From contig CAJTYG010000009.1 in assembly GCA_910584155.1 (NCBI GenBank), positions 53,461 to 117,460 of the forward strand: 64,000 bases of DNA, read 5' to 3'. The DNA is from an uncultured Christensenella sp. GTDB taxonomy: Bacteria; Bacillota; Clostridia; Christensenellales; CAG-917. Shown here in pieces: positions 52,817 to 62,136 of this stretch. The notes beneath the pieces were generated by a model, which saw nothing but the letters and a program-made list of their open reading frames with translations, was not told the DNA's origin and ran no database searches. How positions within the stretch are numbered: position 1 is the first letter of the stretch; every line of letters begins with the position of its first letter. Both the position numbers and the translations under genes were made by a program.

Positions 52817-52843
52817 AAAAGCGGCGCAATTTGCGCCGCTTTT
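52817..52843 (+). terminator. Rho-independent terminator of giant gene 1
   Basis: AAAAGCGGCGCAA / TTGCGCCGCTTTT, a 13-bp stem around one base. It directly abuts repeat R1 copy b. Confidence 0.9.
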
Positions 52844-52943
52844 CGTCATTGCGAGGAACGAAGTGACGAAGCAATCCAGAATGTAAACTCATAAATGGCT
52901 GAAATGTCTGGATTGCTTCGGCAACAGGTGCCTCGCAATGACG
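52844..52943. repeat. Palindromic repeat R1, copy b
   Basis: Starts CGTCATTGCGAGGAACG, contains GCAATCCAGA and TCTGGATTGC, and ends CCTCGCAATGACG. About 100 bp and foldable along its whole length. Confidence 0.85.
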
Positions 52944-53031
52944 AATTTTATTTAAAGCTCACGACTTATTAACACATTAGATTTGTCCATATTATGGCTG
53001 CCCTAAAGAAATACGTTTGATTTATCCTATT

Positions 53032-53105
53032 AAGGCTCCCCTTAGTAAGGGGAGCTCTGCCGAATTCGCACTTCGTGCGATGAGGCGGTGAGGGGATTGT
53101 CCACC
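53032..53105. repeat. Repeat R2, copy a
   Basis: AAGGCTCCCCTTAGTAAGGGGAGCT-type hairpin, a variable GC-rich middle with CGCACTTCGTGCG, and a right end GAGGGGATTGTCCACC. The same element occurs in 61578-61828. Confidence 0.75.
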
Positions 53106-53262
53106 TAATTTCGGTAGGAAATAATTGACATAAAGAATAAGATTGACAAATGTGTGTATTGTGTATAAAATATATACGTATAATTATCGATATAATTCGA
53201 CAAATATCGACAATACAACAAAGAGCATACTGTATTGCTAATATAATAATATAGGAATAGAT
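53106..53262 (+). promoter_or_regulatory. Promoter and conserved leader of giant gene 2
   Basis: TTGACA (53143-53148), 17 nt, TAAAAT (53166-53171), then a leader of about 85 nt with ATTATCGAT and CAAATATCGACAATA words and AGGAATAG before the ATG. The block is closely similar to 61981-62136 in front of giant gene 3. Confidence 0.75.
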
Positions 53263-56200
53263 ATGCGGATATATAATACACACAACAGAAATAGAAAGTT
53301 TACTAATATAATGTCGTTACTGGTAGTTATATTAGTGTTTTCTCTTACACTTTGTATGATTACATGGGGGGGTACTTCCCGTTTAAATAATTTTGCAGAA
53401 GCGATTACGCCTGCGCAAAAAGAGGCGGCTGCAGAACCTATTGCCTCAACTTCGGCGAGCTCAAGCATAACTTATGCAAACGCAAACTCATTCGGTCAGT
53501 TTTTAGACGGATATGTCTATTTGTTTACAGACAAATCAAAAATCAGCGGTTTCAGAAGCGGCAGCTTAGACAGTGATTTAACAAAAATCGAGGTCGATAC
53601 GTCACAAACGCACGGCAGTCAGAAAAACCCTTACGTTATCGCAGACACAAACGATTGGGAAAAGCTTGTTAAATTATGTACTGCCAGAGCCAATACCACA
53701 GGCAAATATTTTGTGCTTGCAAACGATATAGATTTCAGCGGTGTCACGTTTCACCCCGTTTTGATTTTCGGCGGAGAGTTTTACGGAGGTGGGCACACTT
53801 TTTCAAACATAACCTGTTCTCAATGGCAGTATTGGACAGGCTCTGCTTATGCCAATATTACAACCCAAAGCCGAGCATGCTTCGGTGTCTTTTGTAATGT
53901 GGGTGGTGCTGTTGCCGATCTTAATATTGTCGATTACAGCTTTACGGGTTATCCCGACGTGCTTAATTCTTCCTTAGCTTCATGGGGACCCTTTGTCGGA
54001 GTAGTTTGCGGATTGTCTGCCGATGCAAATACTTATTTTCTTAATTGCCACACGCAAGGCAGAATAGACGACGGCTCTATCTCATATAAGGCATCTGCAC
54101 GCACCGGTCGAAGCGGTATTGTCGGTGCGTCTCTTATAAATACTACATCATATCGCTGTTCTGCGAATATTACGGTAAAAAGTTCTTCTACAAACTCTAA
54201 CGGTACGCCTTGCGTAGACGGGATCAATGGTTGGGTATTTGGGGGTACAACGGCTTACGTTTATAATTGTGTGGCTACCGTGGATGCCGATATAACAGCA
54301 CCGATAGACTATATTCACGCAGGTGTTGCAAGCAGTTGGATTTTTAATGGAAAGATTGTGGCAGAGGATGTTATAGGAACGATTAAAGTAAAAAGTGTAA
54401 CAATTAGGAATGCCAGCGGAGCTTTGCTTGGTGCATCGAACGGCGATGCTACCGCAAAAAACTGTTTTGTTTTGGGCACTATGGACGCCAACGGGACTTT
54501 AAGAAATATGCATACATATGCATCAAATGCAGCCATAAATACCACTATTCTATCCAATATCAATTATGTAAAGGAGCAGTCTTTGTTTGCAGCACCCGGC
54601 GCAACTCAAAAAGGTGTTTATGACGGTACGGCATATTCGACAAACGACGCCTTAGTCGCAAGTGCGAAAGAATTTTATAAAAATAATAGAATTGTTGATG
54701 CAAGTAAAATCGACAATTTCGGTAATTTCAACATTGAAAACAATCCCGTCAGAAACATGGACGTGTTGTATTCCCGAGGAAAAGTCGTTCTCGCAAATCC
54801 TCAAAACGTTCCCACAACATACAATGGCGACGTACAGACAGTAAAAAGTGTTGTAGATGCTGCACCTACTTCATATCCGTGGTATGTTCCCGAATGGTAT
54901 GAGCATACAGGAAATTACATAAATCTGACATATCAAGATTCGCAGGGGGCAGAAGTAACAAACGTAAAGAATGCGGGTGAATATTGGGTAAAAGCTGAAA
55001 TAACGCAAGCGTGGATAGACGCAGTAAACGCCGCAGTAGATGCCGAAGCAACTCAAAACGGTTGGAATGATACGCAAAAAGCTGAAGTTAAAGCAATGCG
55101 ATGTCCGAGCTTTAGCGGTGATCCCGTCACGGAATCGGGGCATACGGAATCGGACACAGTGCGGTGGTTTAAGTTTACCGTATCACCCAAAGAGCTCACA
55201 GTAAACAAACCGTCTTTCAATGCAAGCACGGGGGATTATACTGCGCCGAGCTTTGCAAGCGGAAGCAGTCCGTACGGAAGTGATACGGTGACTTTGGCAA
55301 CGTTGTATACGGGCACTGCGGCAGACGGAACACCGTTTAATCAGATAGACGTTGTGCCAAACAAGCGAGGCACATATACTGCTCAAGCAATACTTGTCAA
55401 TTCCGCAACGGATAAGACAGAGTACACGGGCGGCAACTATACTATAGCCAATGCAAGCAGTATGAATTGTCAAGTACAGATAAACAGGCAGAGGTTGGAT
55501 ATACCCCATGCTTCCGAGGGAAGCAAACAGTATACTGGCGACAAGATAAAATTTGTGCTTGCAGGATACACGGAAGAGTGGCGCAAGACTGCTACGCTTA
55601 TAATACCCGATAATAGTGGCATAACCATCGAGGGTGACGATATCAACGGTTGGTATCTGGTGGTGGCAAAGGACGCAGGCACGTATACGGTGAATGCGGC
55701 TATCAAGTCGGAAAACAAATCGGACTGGTGTTGGAACACGGGCAAGCCGTCCGAAGAGAGCACCGAAGATAAGGCTATTACGGTTACGGTGACACGCAAA
55801 ACGCTGTTTGTAGACTTTTTGAGCACAAGCGGCGGCTTCCTTATGCAAAAGGGTGCGGACGTAAAATTCAGTGCGGAGCCGTCCAACGGCATAGAGGGCG
55901 ACACGATAAAAATTACGCTTGAGTATTACAAGTCGGACAATGCAAGCGTAGGCATACCTGTACCGAGCGGCACTTTGGACGCAAGCACGCTTGATTCGGG
56001 CACATATAGGCTTATGGCAAAGCTTGAGGACGCAGTAGCGGCGGACAACAAAAACTATGAGTTGGACGCAACGGGAGCATATCAGGATTTCACGATAAGC
56101 GCACAGAGCATAAGCATAGAATCTGTAGGTTGGCAGTACACGCAAAATAACGGGCTTGCACAGCCCATAAGCGGTGGAGCGAGCAAGGATGCGCCCGCAA

Positions 56201-59200
56201 TAGTTGTATACAACGGCACCACGTTTGTGTTTGGGCTTTCGGACAATGTTGCAGGTCTTGCCTCAAAGGGCGTAAAGGTGGACACAACGTTTGGCGTGAA
56301 CGGCTACGAAAACGGCTTGCAGCTCAACGCAACGTTGGATCCCGTGGCTATAACGGTGCGTTTGATACCGTACAATGCGGAGTACGCATTCAATGACGAA
56401 AACGGAAAGCCGCTAAAGGAACAGCATAAAGATTTCACTGTATATGTGAAAGTAAATCCTGCGGAAATAGACTTTTCACAGCTTAAGTGGAGCGCAGACG
56501 AGTTGGAATATACTGCAATGGCGCAGCAGGTGGTAGTGGAATCCGGCTTGCCGTCCTTCCTGCGAGTGGGATATGCGGGCAACTCTGCGTGGGATATAGG
56601 CGAGTACGAAGCGAAGATAGTAAGTCTTATGATAATAGACTTTGAAGCTGCGGCAAACTACCACGTTCCGTCCGTATTGGACAGCATACCCACACATTCG
56701 TGGAAGATAGTTAAGAGAAGAATTCCCATAAAGTGGGTTATAACGGAAGAAACGGGACAGGATGATGAAATCATCTTTGTGCCGTCCCTGTCCGACGACG
56801 CAGACGGAGCGATAGAATACATATATTGCCCGTCTATGGAAGACACTCCGTCCGTACCTGACACCTCAAAAGAGATGACGTTGGAACAAATCTGCAAGGA
56901 ATATGACCAGACAACGTACAAGACGTATTACGTATATGCGAGGTTAAAGGCGCCGTCCGAGACGGAAGTGCGCTCGTTCAGCAGCAAAAACTGCGTATTG
57001 TTGGACGGCGGCGTAGAAAAAACGGAATCATATCAGGGCTTCAGCGTAGGCGGCAATAAGAACCCCGTGCGAGTGAGCCTCAAAAAGGATACTGTAGTAT
57101 ACAACGGCAAGGAACAGCCTGCCGAAGTGGAAGTAGACGCAGGCGGACTTAAGGTAGACTACAGGCTATCTTATATGGTGAAAAACGAAGCAGGCGAATA
57201 CGAGAAATTCAGCGGAGTGCCCAACGACGCAGGCGAATACCAAGTTGTGGTTGAGATAAGCAAGGCGCAGTCCGGTGATTTCGCAGTAGCGGGCGGACGT
57301 TATATAGACTACGTTATAGAAAAGGCGACCTTTGACCTCTCGAGCTTCAAGTGGGTGGACTCGCTGCATGAAGACGCAGAATATACGGGACCGTATATCT
57401 ACAACCCGAATACGCCGCATAAGCTCGAATATAAGGGCGACGGCATAGAGGGCATAATTGTGACGTGCGAGCCTGCAGACGGAACGAGCGGCGAATATAC
57501 TGCCGCAGGCGAGTATACTGTGAACGTGACGTTTGCTTTTGCGGACACCTTTATAGACAAAATGAACTATAAAACGCCCGACAATTTCGAATTTACGTGG
57601 GAAATAGAGAAGTGCGCACCGGACCTCAGCGGCGTGGTGTGGAACTGCAATGACGAGCCGTTTGTATTTTCTATAGTGGACGGCGAGCCTGTAAAGTACA
57701 GCGCACGGTTGAAATTCCCCGCAGGTTTGGAGCATTTGGGAGATCTCATCATCTATGAGGGTGATGACGGCAAGTACAGCGACGCAGGCTTCCACACAAC
57801 GAGCTTCCGTCTTACAACGGACGAAGAGCTGTTGAAGAATTACGGCGATATAGTGTTCAGCGCACTGTTGGATAGAGAGATAGATTGGGAAATTGCGCCG
57901 CTCAGAGTACCGAAAGCGGAGCAGATACAGGACAAGGTGGTATACCGTGCGGGCGGCTACAGCCTAAGCGAAATCACAAACCTGCCCGAAGATTTCTCGC
58001 AGTATTTTGAAGTAAAGGTCTTTGACATAACAAATACCGAGGTTGCGCCTACAGACGGCACGTGGCAGTTTGTAAACATAGGCAGATACAGGATACAGAT
58101 GCTGTTTAAGCGTGGCATGAACAAGAGCAACGGCGGCACGGTGGACAACGTAAAGTGGGCGGACAACTCAAGAGGGCCGTACCAGATAGTGCTAACTGTA
58201 AACAAGCTTGTGTTCACGATAGACGGCTGGACGGACGGCGAGGGCATAGACAAGCCAACTCTCAACACAGACGATTTGGATGAACTCGAGAAGTATTTTG
58301 AATACGTGCTCAAAAAGGTTGAGACGGGTGAGATAATCCCCATAGACGACGTGCTCGAGATGGCAACGGTGTACAGCATTGCGCTTAAGCTCAAGGACGG
58401 ACACGCAGGCAACGTTGCGCTTATATATAAGGATACGGAAACGGAGCTTGAAGAGACGGAGCCGTACGTATTCCAGACTGAGGATCCGTTTGATATAGAT
58501 CCTACCGATTTCTTAGAGAAGCCCGAAAATGCGGAGCTGCGCTACGAGTACACGGGCGAGGAAATCACCTTCGACCTCACCGAACTCGAGTGGTACAATC
58601 CCATAGAAATGGAAGTTAAGACGGGCGTGCTAAAGGGTACGGAAATAGGCGAATACGAGGTGACGGTAGGCTTTGTAAGCGGCTCACTGTACGCATGGGG
58701 CACCGCAGAAGACTGGAACAGAACGCCTGTTACAGTGAAGATAGTTATATACGAGGACGAGCAGAAGGGCAGATTTATCCTTACTGAAGCGGCAGCTGCA
58801 AGCCACGGCTACAAATTCCTGTACGAAAACTTCCACGCCTATGAAAACGACATAAGCGAGTACGTATACAGTGCAGAAAGCGTAGTGTATATCGCAAATC
58901 TTGCGTATGCGGATACGTTGGCAGATTTATTGAGACAGTTTGCCAATGCCGAGGACATCACGGCATACACCGCAGACAATACCTTGATAGAAGACCTCAC
59001 TACAATGCTTGCAACTGGCATGATGCTGCGCATAATGGACGGCGAAACAGTGTTGAACCAACTGACAATCTCAGTTATGGGCGACATAGACGGAGATGGC
59101 GACATAGGTACTGCGGACAAAGCTCGCTTGAACTCATACACCTTAGACAACTTGCCGCTTACGGGCGCATATCTGTTGGCCTGTGACCTTGACGGCGACG

Positions 59201-59700
59201 GCGAAGTAGGCACTGCAGACAAAGCCCGCCTTAACGCCTACACCTTGGACACTCTTGACATCTATGCAGGTCTCACATTGCGCCCCGCAGCACAGACTTC
59301 TGCACAAACTTCGTCTGTGGAAACTTTGGCACAAACTTCGTTTGTTGATGGAAACAAAACAGAAACTATATTTGCCGAACGTGACACAGTACAAACTGCT
59401 GAACCTGCATTTGCGGACGAAAGTGCGTTTTCCGCTTGCAAGTATGATGTATCTGAAACAGCTAATGTAACTTTTGTGGGGACGTCGTTTGCCGCTTTTG
59501 TATATGCAGAATATGAAATAACTAATGCAGAGCATTTTGTTGAATGTGAAATTGCAAACGAAATGGCTATACAGGGGAATGAAACAACTTATACAGCTAA
59601 CGTAGATGTAAAATCTAATATTGCTTATATAACTATTGCGGATATAAAGGACATTACTCTTGCAATGAACATTTATGTGAATTGTAAGCAAAGAGTGTAA
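53263..59700 (+). CDS. Giant secreted dockerin protein 2 (GLUG-like N-terminal module and Ig-like repeats)
   Basis: 2145 residues. The signal peptide ends in a short Gly run encoded by a 7-G tract. The N-terminal module (about 110-505) differs from proteins 1 and 3: NPYVIADTNDWEKLV, YFVLANDIDFSG and FYGGGHTFSNI are typical of GLUG/right-handed beta-helix modules of surface proteins. From about 506 the MBG/Ig-like chain is shared with the paralogs, beginning YNGDVQTVKSVVD. The pre-dockerin segment (about 1837-1939), dockerin (about 1940-2007) and Ser/Thr/Ala-rich tail ending CKQRV match protein 1. Expected location is extracellular, attached by dockerin-cohesin contact. Ligand unknown. Confidence 0.85.
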   Translation: MRIYNTHNRNRKFTNIMSLLVVILVFSLTLCMITWGGTSRLNNFAEAITPAQKEAAAEPIASTSASSSITYANANSFGQFLDGYVYLFTDKSKISGFRSGSLDSDLTKIEVDTSQTHGSQKNPYVIADTNDWEKLVKLCTARANTTGKYFVLANDIDFSGVTFHPVLIFGGEFYGGGHTFSNITCSQWQYWTGSAYANITTQSRACFGVFCNVGGAVADLNIVDYSFTGYPDVLNSSLASWGPFVGVVCGLSADANTYFLNCHTQGRIDDGSISYKASARTGRSGIVGASLINTTSYRCSANITVKSSSTNSNGTPCVDGINGWVFGGTTAYVYNCVATVDADITAPIDYIHAGVASSWIFNGKIVAEDVIGTIKVKSVTIRNASGALLGASNGDATAKNCFVLGTMDANGTLRNMHTYASNAAINTTILSNINYVKEQSLFAAPGATQKGVYDGTAYSTNDALVASAKEFYKNNRIVDASKIDNFGNFNIENNPVRNMDVLYSRGKVVLANPQNVPTTYNGDVQTVKSVVDAAPTSYPWYVPEWYEHTGNYINLTYQDSQGAEVTNVKNAGEYWVKAEITQAWIDAVNAAVDAEATQNGWNDTQKAEVKAMRCPSFSGDPVTESGHTESDTVRWFKFTVSPKELTVNKPSFNASTGDYTAPSFASGSSPYGSDTVTLATLYTGTAADGTPFNQIDVVPNKRGTYTAQAILVNSATDKTEYTGGNYTIANASSMNCQVQINRQRLDIPHASEGSKQYTGDKIKFVLAGYTEEWRKTATLIIPDNSGITIEGDDINGWYLVVAKDAGTYTVNAAIKSENKSDWCWNTGKPSEESTEDKAITVTVTRKTLFVDFLSTSGGFLMQKGADVKFSAEPSNGIEGDTIKITLEYYKSDNASVGIPVPSGTLDASTLDSGTYRLMAKLEDAVAADNKNYELDATGAYQDFTISAQSISIESVGWQYTQNNGLAQPISGGASKDAPAIVVYNGTTFVFGLSDNVAGLASKGVKVDTTFGVNGYENGLQLNATLDPVAITVRLIPYNAEYAFNDENGKPLKEQHKDFTVYVKVNPAEIDFSQLKWSADELEYTAMAQQVVVESGLPSFLRVGYAGNSAWDIGEYEAKIVSLMIIDFEAAANYHVPSVLDSIPTHSWKIVKRRIPIKWVITEETGQDDEIIFVPSLSDDADGAIEYIYCPSMEDTPSVPDTSKEMTLEQICKEYDQTTYKTYYVYARLKAPSETEVRSFSSKNCVLLDGGVEKTESYQGFSVGGNKNPVRVSLKKDTVVYNGKEQPAEVEVDAGGLKVDYRLSYMVKNEAGEYEKFSGVPNDAGEYQVVVEISKAQSGDFAVAGGRYIDYVIEKATFDLSSFKWVDSLHEDAEYTGPYIYNPNTPHKLEYKGDGIEGIIVTCEPADGTSGEYTAAGEYTVNVTFAFADTFIDKMNYKTPDNFEFTWEIEKCAPDLSGVVWNCNDEPFVFSIVDGEPVKYSARLKFPAGLEHLGDLIIYEGDDGKYSDAGFHTTSFRLTTDEELLKNYGDIVFSALLDREIDWEIAPLRVPKAEQIQDKVVYRAGGYSLSEITNLPEDFSQYFEVKVFDITNTEVAPTDGTWQFVNIGRYRIQMLFKRGMNKSNGGTVDNVKWADNSRGPYQIVLTVNKLVFTIDGWTDGEGIDKPTLNTDDLDELEKYFEYVLKKVETGEIIPIDDVLEMATVYSIALKLKDGHAGNVALIYKDTETELEETEPYVFQTEDPFDIDPTDFLEKPENAELRYEYTGEEITFDLTELEWYNPIEMEVKTGVLKGTEIGEYEVTVGFVSGSLYAWGTAEDWNRTPVTVKIVIYEDEQKGRFILTEAAAASHGYKFLYENFHAYENDISEYVYSAESVVYIANLAYADTLADLLRQFANAEDITAYTADNTLIEDLTTMLATGMMLRIMDGETVLNQLTISVMGDIDGDGDIGTADKARLNSYTLDNLPLTGAYLLACDLDGDGEVGTADKARLNAYTLDTLDIYAGLTLRPAAQTSAQTSSVETLAQTSFVDGNKTETIFAERDTVQTAEPAFADESAFSACKYDVSETANVTFVGTSFAAFVYAEYEITNAEHFVECEIANEMAIQGNETTYTANVDVKSNIAYITIADIKDITLAMNIYVNCKQRV
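53366..53372 (+). repeat. Poly-G tract of 7 in giant gene 2
   Basis: Seven G at the position equivalent to the 10-G tract of giant gene 1, three shorter and therefore in frame. With 6 G or 8 G the frame meets TAA within about ten codons. Confidence 0.7.
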
Positions 59701-59802
59701 TTCGTCTATTTAAGATAGTGCAGCTCATCTATTAAAATCGTATAATAATTATATTATATAATATTAGTATGATAATATAAAAAGGCTATATAAAATGCAA
59801 AG

Positions 59803-59837
59803 CGGCTGTCCAAATAAAATGGACAGCCGTTTTTTTA
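59803..59837 (+). terminator. Rho-independent terminator of giant gene 2
   Basis: CGGCTGTCCA (59803-59812) pairs with TGGACAGCCG (59820-59829), followed by seven T. It sits just before the 3' end of the convergent ATPase gene. Confidence 0.93.
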
Positions 59838-59839
59838 AC

Positions 59840-61198
59840 TTACAGGCAGAAAGTCATATACGCCGGCAAACAAATGATATTCCCCAAACGAGCCAGATTT
59901 TTGGGATGAATTACATATGCTTCGCCGATACGGTTGCTATATATGTCTATAAATTTATTCAATGAAACCGTTGTATAACGTTTACCTGATTTTACTTCGA
60001 TGGGATAGATTTTAGGCTTGAGTTTACTTCCGTTAGAGATAATGAAGTCAATTTCAATATCGTTGCGATGTTTTTCGTCGCTGTAACGTGTGTAAAAGAA
60101 CAAGTCGTATCCGTTAGCCACGAGAATTTGAGCGACAGCATTTTCAAAAAGCATCCCTTCGTTTATAGAAAGGTCATCGTGCAAAATTCTACGGTACAAT
60201 TCCCCGTCTGCAATTTCCTTTTCTGAGAAGGCGTGACTGACAAGCAGGCCGGTGTCGCCCATATAACATTTGACTGCGGTTCTATCTTCATTGATAGCAA
60301 GTCCTATATTGGGATCGGTGCAGTTAAAGCATTCGTTGCAAATCATTGAGTCGCCCAGCCAGAAGAAAGTATCCTGATACATTGGATAAACAGAGGATTT
60401 TTCTATATTAGAAAGGCGTACACGTTTTTCGTGTTGAGAAAGAAAAGACGGTATTTGTCGGAATATCGAAGCCACTTTATTGCGGTAAGTTACATCGGCT
60501 TTGTTTATATCGTCTTCGTACAGTGTTAAGATGTCACGTTTTTCGATATCGGCGGAAGCAAAATTGCGCCCGCTTTCTATGTATCTTGCCAGAGGCATAG
60601 GCATACCGCCTATGAGCATATATTGTTTGAACAGTAACATAGCCTTGTGATGAAACGCATCTTCAAGAGGTTTGCGCTTTTCAAAGCAAATTCGGATGTA
60701 TTCGGTCATTTTTTGTTCGCCGAGTGCAAGGCAGAATTCCTCAAAATCCATAGGATACATTTTTAAATGGCGCTCTTCGGACGGAATGGTGATATCTTTT
60801 ACGTTTTCTTTGATAGACACGAGCGAGCCTGTTTCGATATAATCGTAACGCCCGTCCTTGACAAGCTCTTTAATAGCCTGCCGTGCCTTGGGAAATTTCT
60901 GAATTTCGTCGAAAATGATTAGGCTTTCTCTTTTATGCAATGTTACGCCGTATTCCGTAGAAAGTATGAGAAAGAAAGAATCAAGATCGTTTAAGTATAA
61001 TTCAAAAGCGTCTGTAACGACTTTGCTAACCTTATTGAAATCAATAAGAATATAACTCTTATATTCTCGCTTACCGAATTCTTCCACTATTGTGGATTTG
61101 CCTATACGACGAGCGCCCTCAATCAGAAGAGCTTTAAAACCGGAAGAGTTATTTTTCCAATCGAGCAACTTGTTATAGATTTTGCGTTCAAATATCAT
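59840..61198 (-). CDS. AAA-type ATPase with DUF4143 domain
   Basis: 452 residues. Walker A GARRIGKS at 28-35 and Walker B IIFDE at 94-98 belong to the AAA_14 ATPase fold. The C-terminal DUF4143 part contains EIDFII and YPIEVKSGK, a PD-(D/E)XK-like arrangement also seen in this family. These proteins are common, often in many copies, in anaerobes; their function is not known, though a nucleic-acid or defence role is often supposed. AAGGCGG precedes the ATG. It lies between giant genes 2 and 3, converging on gene 2, with repeats on its upstream side. Confidence 0.9.
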   Translation of the reverse strand: MIFERKIYNKLLDWKNNSSGFKALLIEGARRIGKSTIVEEFGKREYKSYILIDFNKVSKVVTDAFELYLNDLDSFFLILSTEYGVTLHKRESLIIFDEIQKFPKARQAIKELVKDGRYDYIETGSLVSIKENVKDITIPSEERHLKMYPMDFEEFCLALGEQKMTEYIRICFEKRKPLEDAFHHKAMLLFKQYMLIGGMPMPLARYIESGRNFASADIEKRDILTLYEDDINKADVTYRNKVASIFRQIPSFLSQHEKRVRLSNIEKSSVYPMYQDTFFWLGDSMICNECFNCTDPNIGLAINEDRTAVKCYMGDTGLLVSHAFSEKEIADGELYRRILHDDLSINEGMLFENAVAQILVANGYDLFFYTRYSDEKHRNDIEIDFIISNGSKLKPKIYPIEVKSGKRYTTVSLNKFIDIYSNRIGEAYVIHPKNLARLGNIICLPAYMTFCL

Positions 61199-61402
61199 AA
61201 GAACACCGCCTTGTGATTTGTTTAAATAATCTTATCACATTTTTAAAATAAAACGCAAGATAAAATAGCACAAAAACTTAATAATACGCAAGATAATTTT
61301 TGCTTAAAATATAAAAAAACGCAATTTAATGGCGAAAAGAGGCTTATCTGAGCGCTCGCATGGTGCAACAATACTGTCATTGCATTACGTTTATCCGTTA
61401 TC

Positions 61403-61539
61403 CGTCATTGCGAGGAGCACGGGGTCCCCGTTCAACGTCCCTGTTGAATGGGGCAATCAAGCGACGAAGCAATCCAGAACGTAAACTCATAAAATGGTTA
61501 AATGTCTGGATTGCTTCGGCAAAATGCCTCGCAATGACG
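61403..61539. repeat. Palindromic repeat R1, copy c
   Basis: Starts CGTCATTGCGAGGAGCACG and contains the GGGGTCCCCGTTCAACG part shared with copy a, then GCAATCCAGAACG and TCTGGATTGC. Ends CCTCGCAATGACG. Confidence 0.85.
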
Positions 61540-61577
61540 AATTTTATTTAAACGTAACATATTTGATTTTTCCTTAA

Positions 61578-61828
61578 TCTGGCTCCCTTTAGTAAGGGGA
61601 GCTGTCTGCGCAGCAGACTGAGGGGATTGTCCACCAAACAAGATAAAACAAGCGAATGTAAATTGAACGAGTTGACCGACAGCCGTTTACGAGAAAGTGT
61701 GTAGCGCAGTTTTAGCTTGTGCGGTAGCAGCGAGAAAATCAAGTTAAAGCAACAAACCTGTCCGAAATTCGGACAGGTTTGCGCTAAATACGCCGATTTT
61801 CGAGCAGTGAGGGGATTGTCCACCAAAA
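61578..61828. repeat. Repeat R2, copy b, with internal insert
   Basis: The left hairpin GGCTCCCTTTAGTAAGGGGA and GTCTGCGCAGCAGAC stem are followed by GAGGGGATTGTCCACC at about 61620-61635. A second GAGGGGATTGTCCACC occurs at about 61809-61824. Between them is about 170 bp containing a CCTGTCCGAA/TTCGGACAGG stem. Two R2 elements, or one element interrupted by other DNA. Confidence 0.6.
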
Positions 61829-61842
61829 GCATTATACCATTC

Positions 61843-61942
61843 CGTCATTGCGAGGAGCAAGGCGACGAAGCAATCTAGAACGTAAACTTATAAAATGGCT
61901 AAATGTCTGGATTGCTTCGTCACTTCGTTCCTCGCAATGACG
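61843..61942. repeat. Palindromic repeat R1, copy d
   Basis: CGTCATTGCGAGGAGCAAGG on the left and CTTCGTTCCTCGCAATGACG on the right, nearly fully self-complementary. The left flank GCATTATACCATT is the same as the flank of the inner hairpin in copy a. Confidence 0.85.
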
Positions 61943-61980
61943 AATTTTATTTGAATAGCTGCCGATTAAAGAAAAATTAA

Positions 61981-62136
61981 ACAATATTAGGAAATAATTG
62001 TCATACATAATAAGATTGACAAATGTGTGCATTGTGTTTACAATGTATATGTATAATTATCGATAAATTTTATAAATATCGACAATATACAATAAACAGC
62101 ATAATGTATTACTATTAAATATATATAGGAATAGAT
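61981..62136 (+). promoter_or_regulatory. Promoter and conserved leader of giant gene 3
   Basis: TTGACA (62016-62021), 17 nt, TACAAT (62039-62044), then a leader similar over its full length to that of giant gene 2, ending in ATATAGGAATAGAT before the ATG. Confidence 0.75.
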
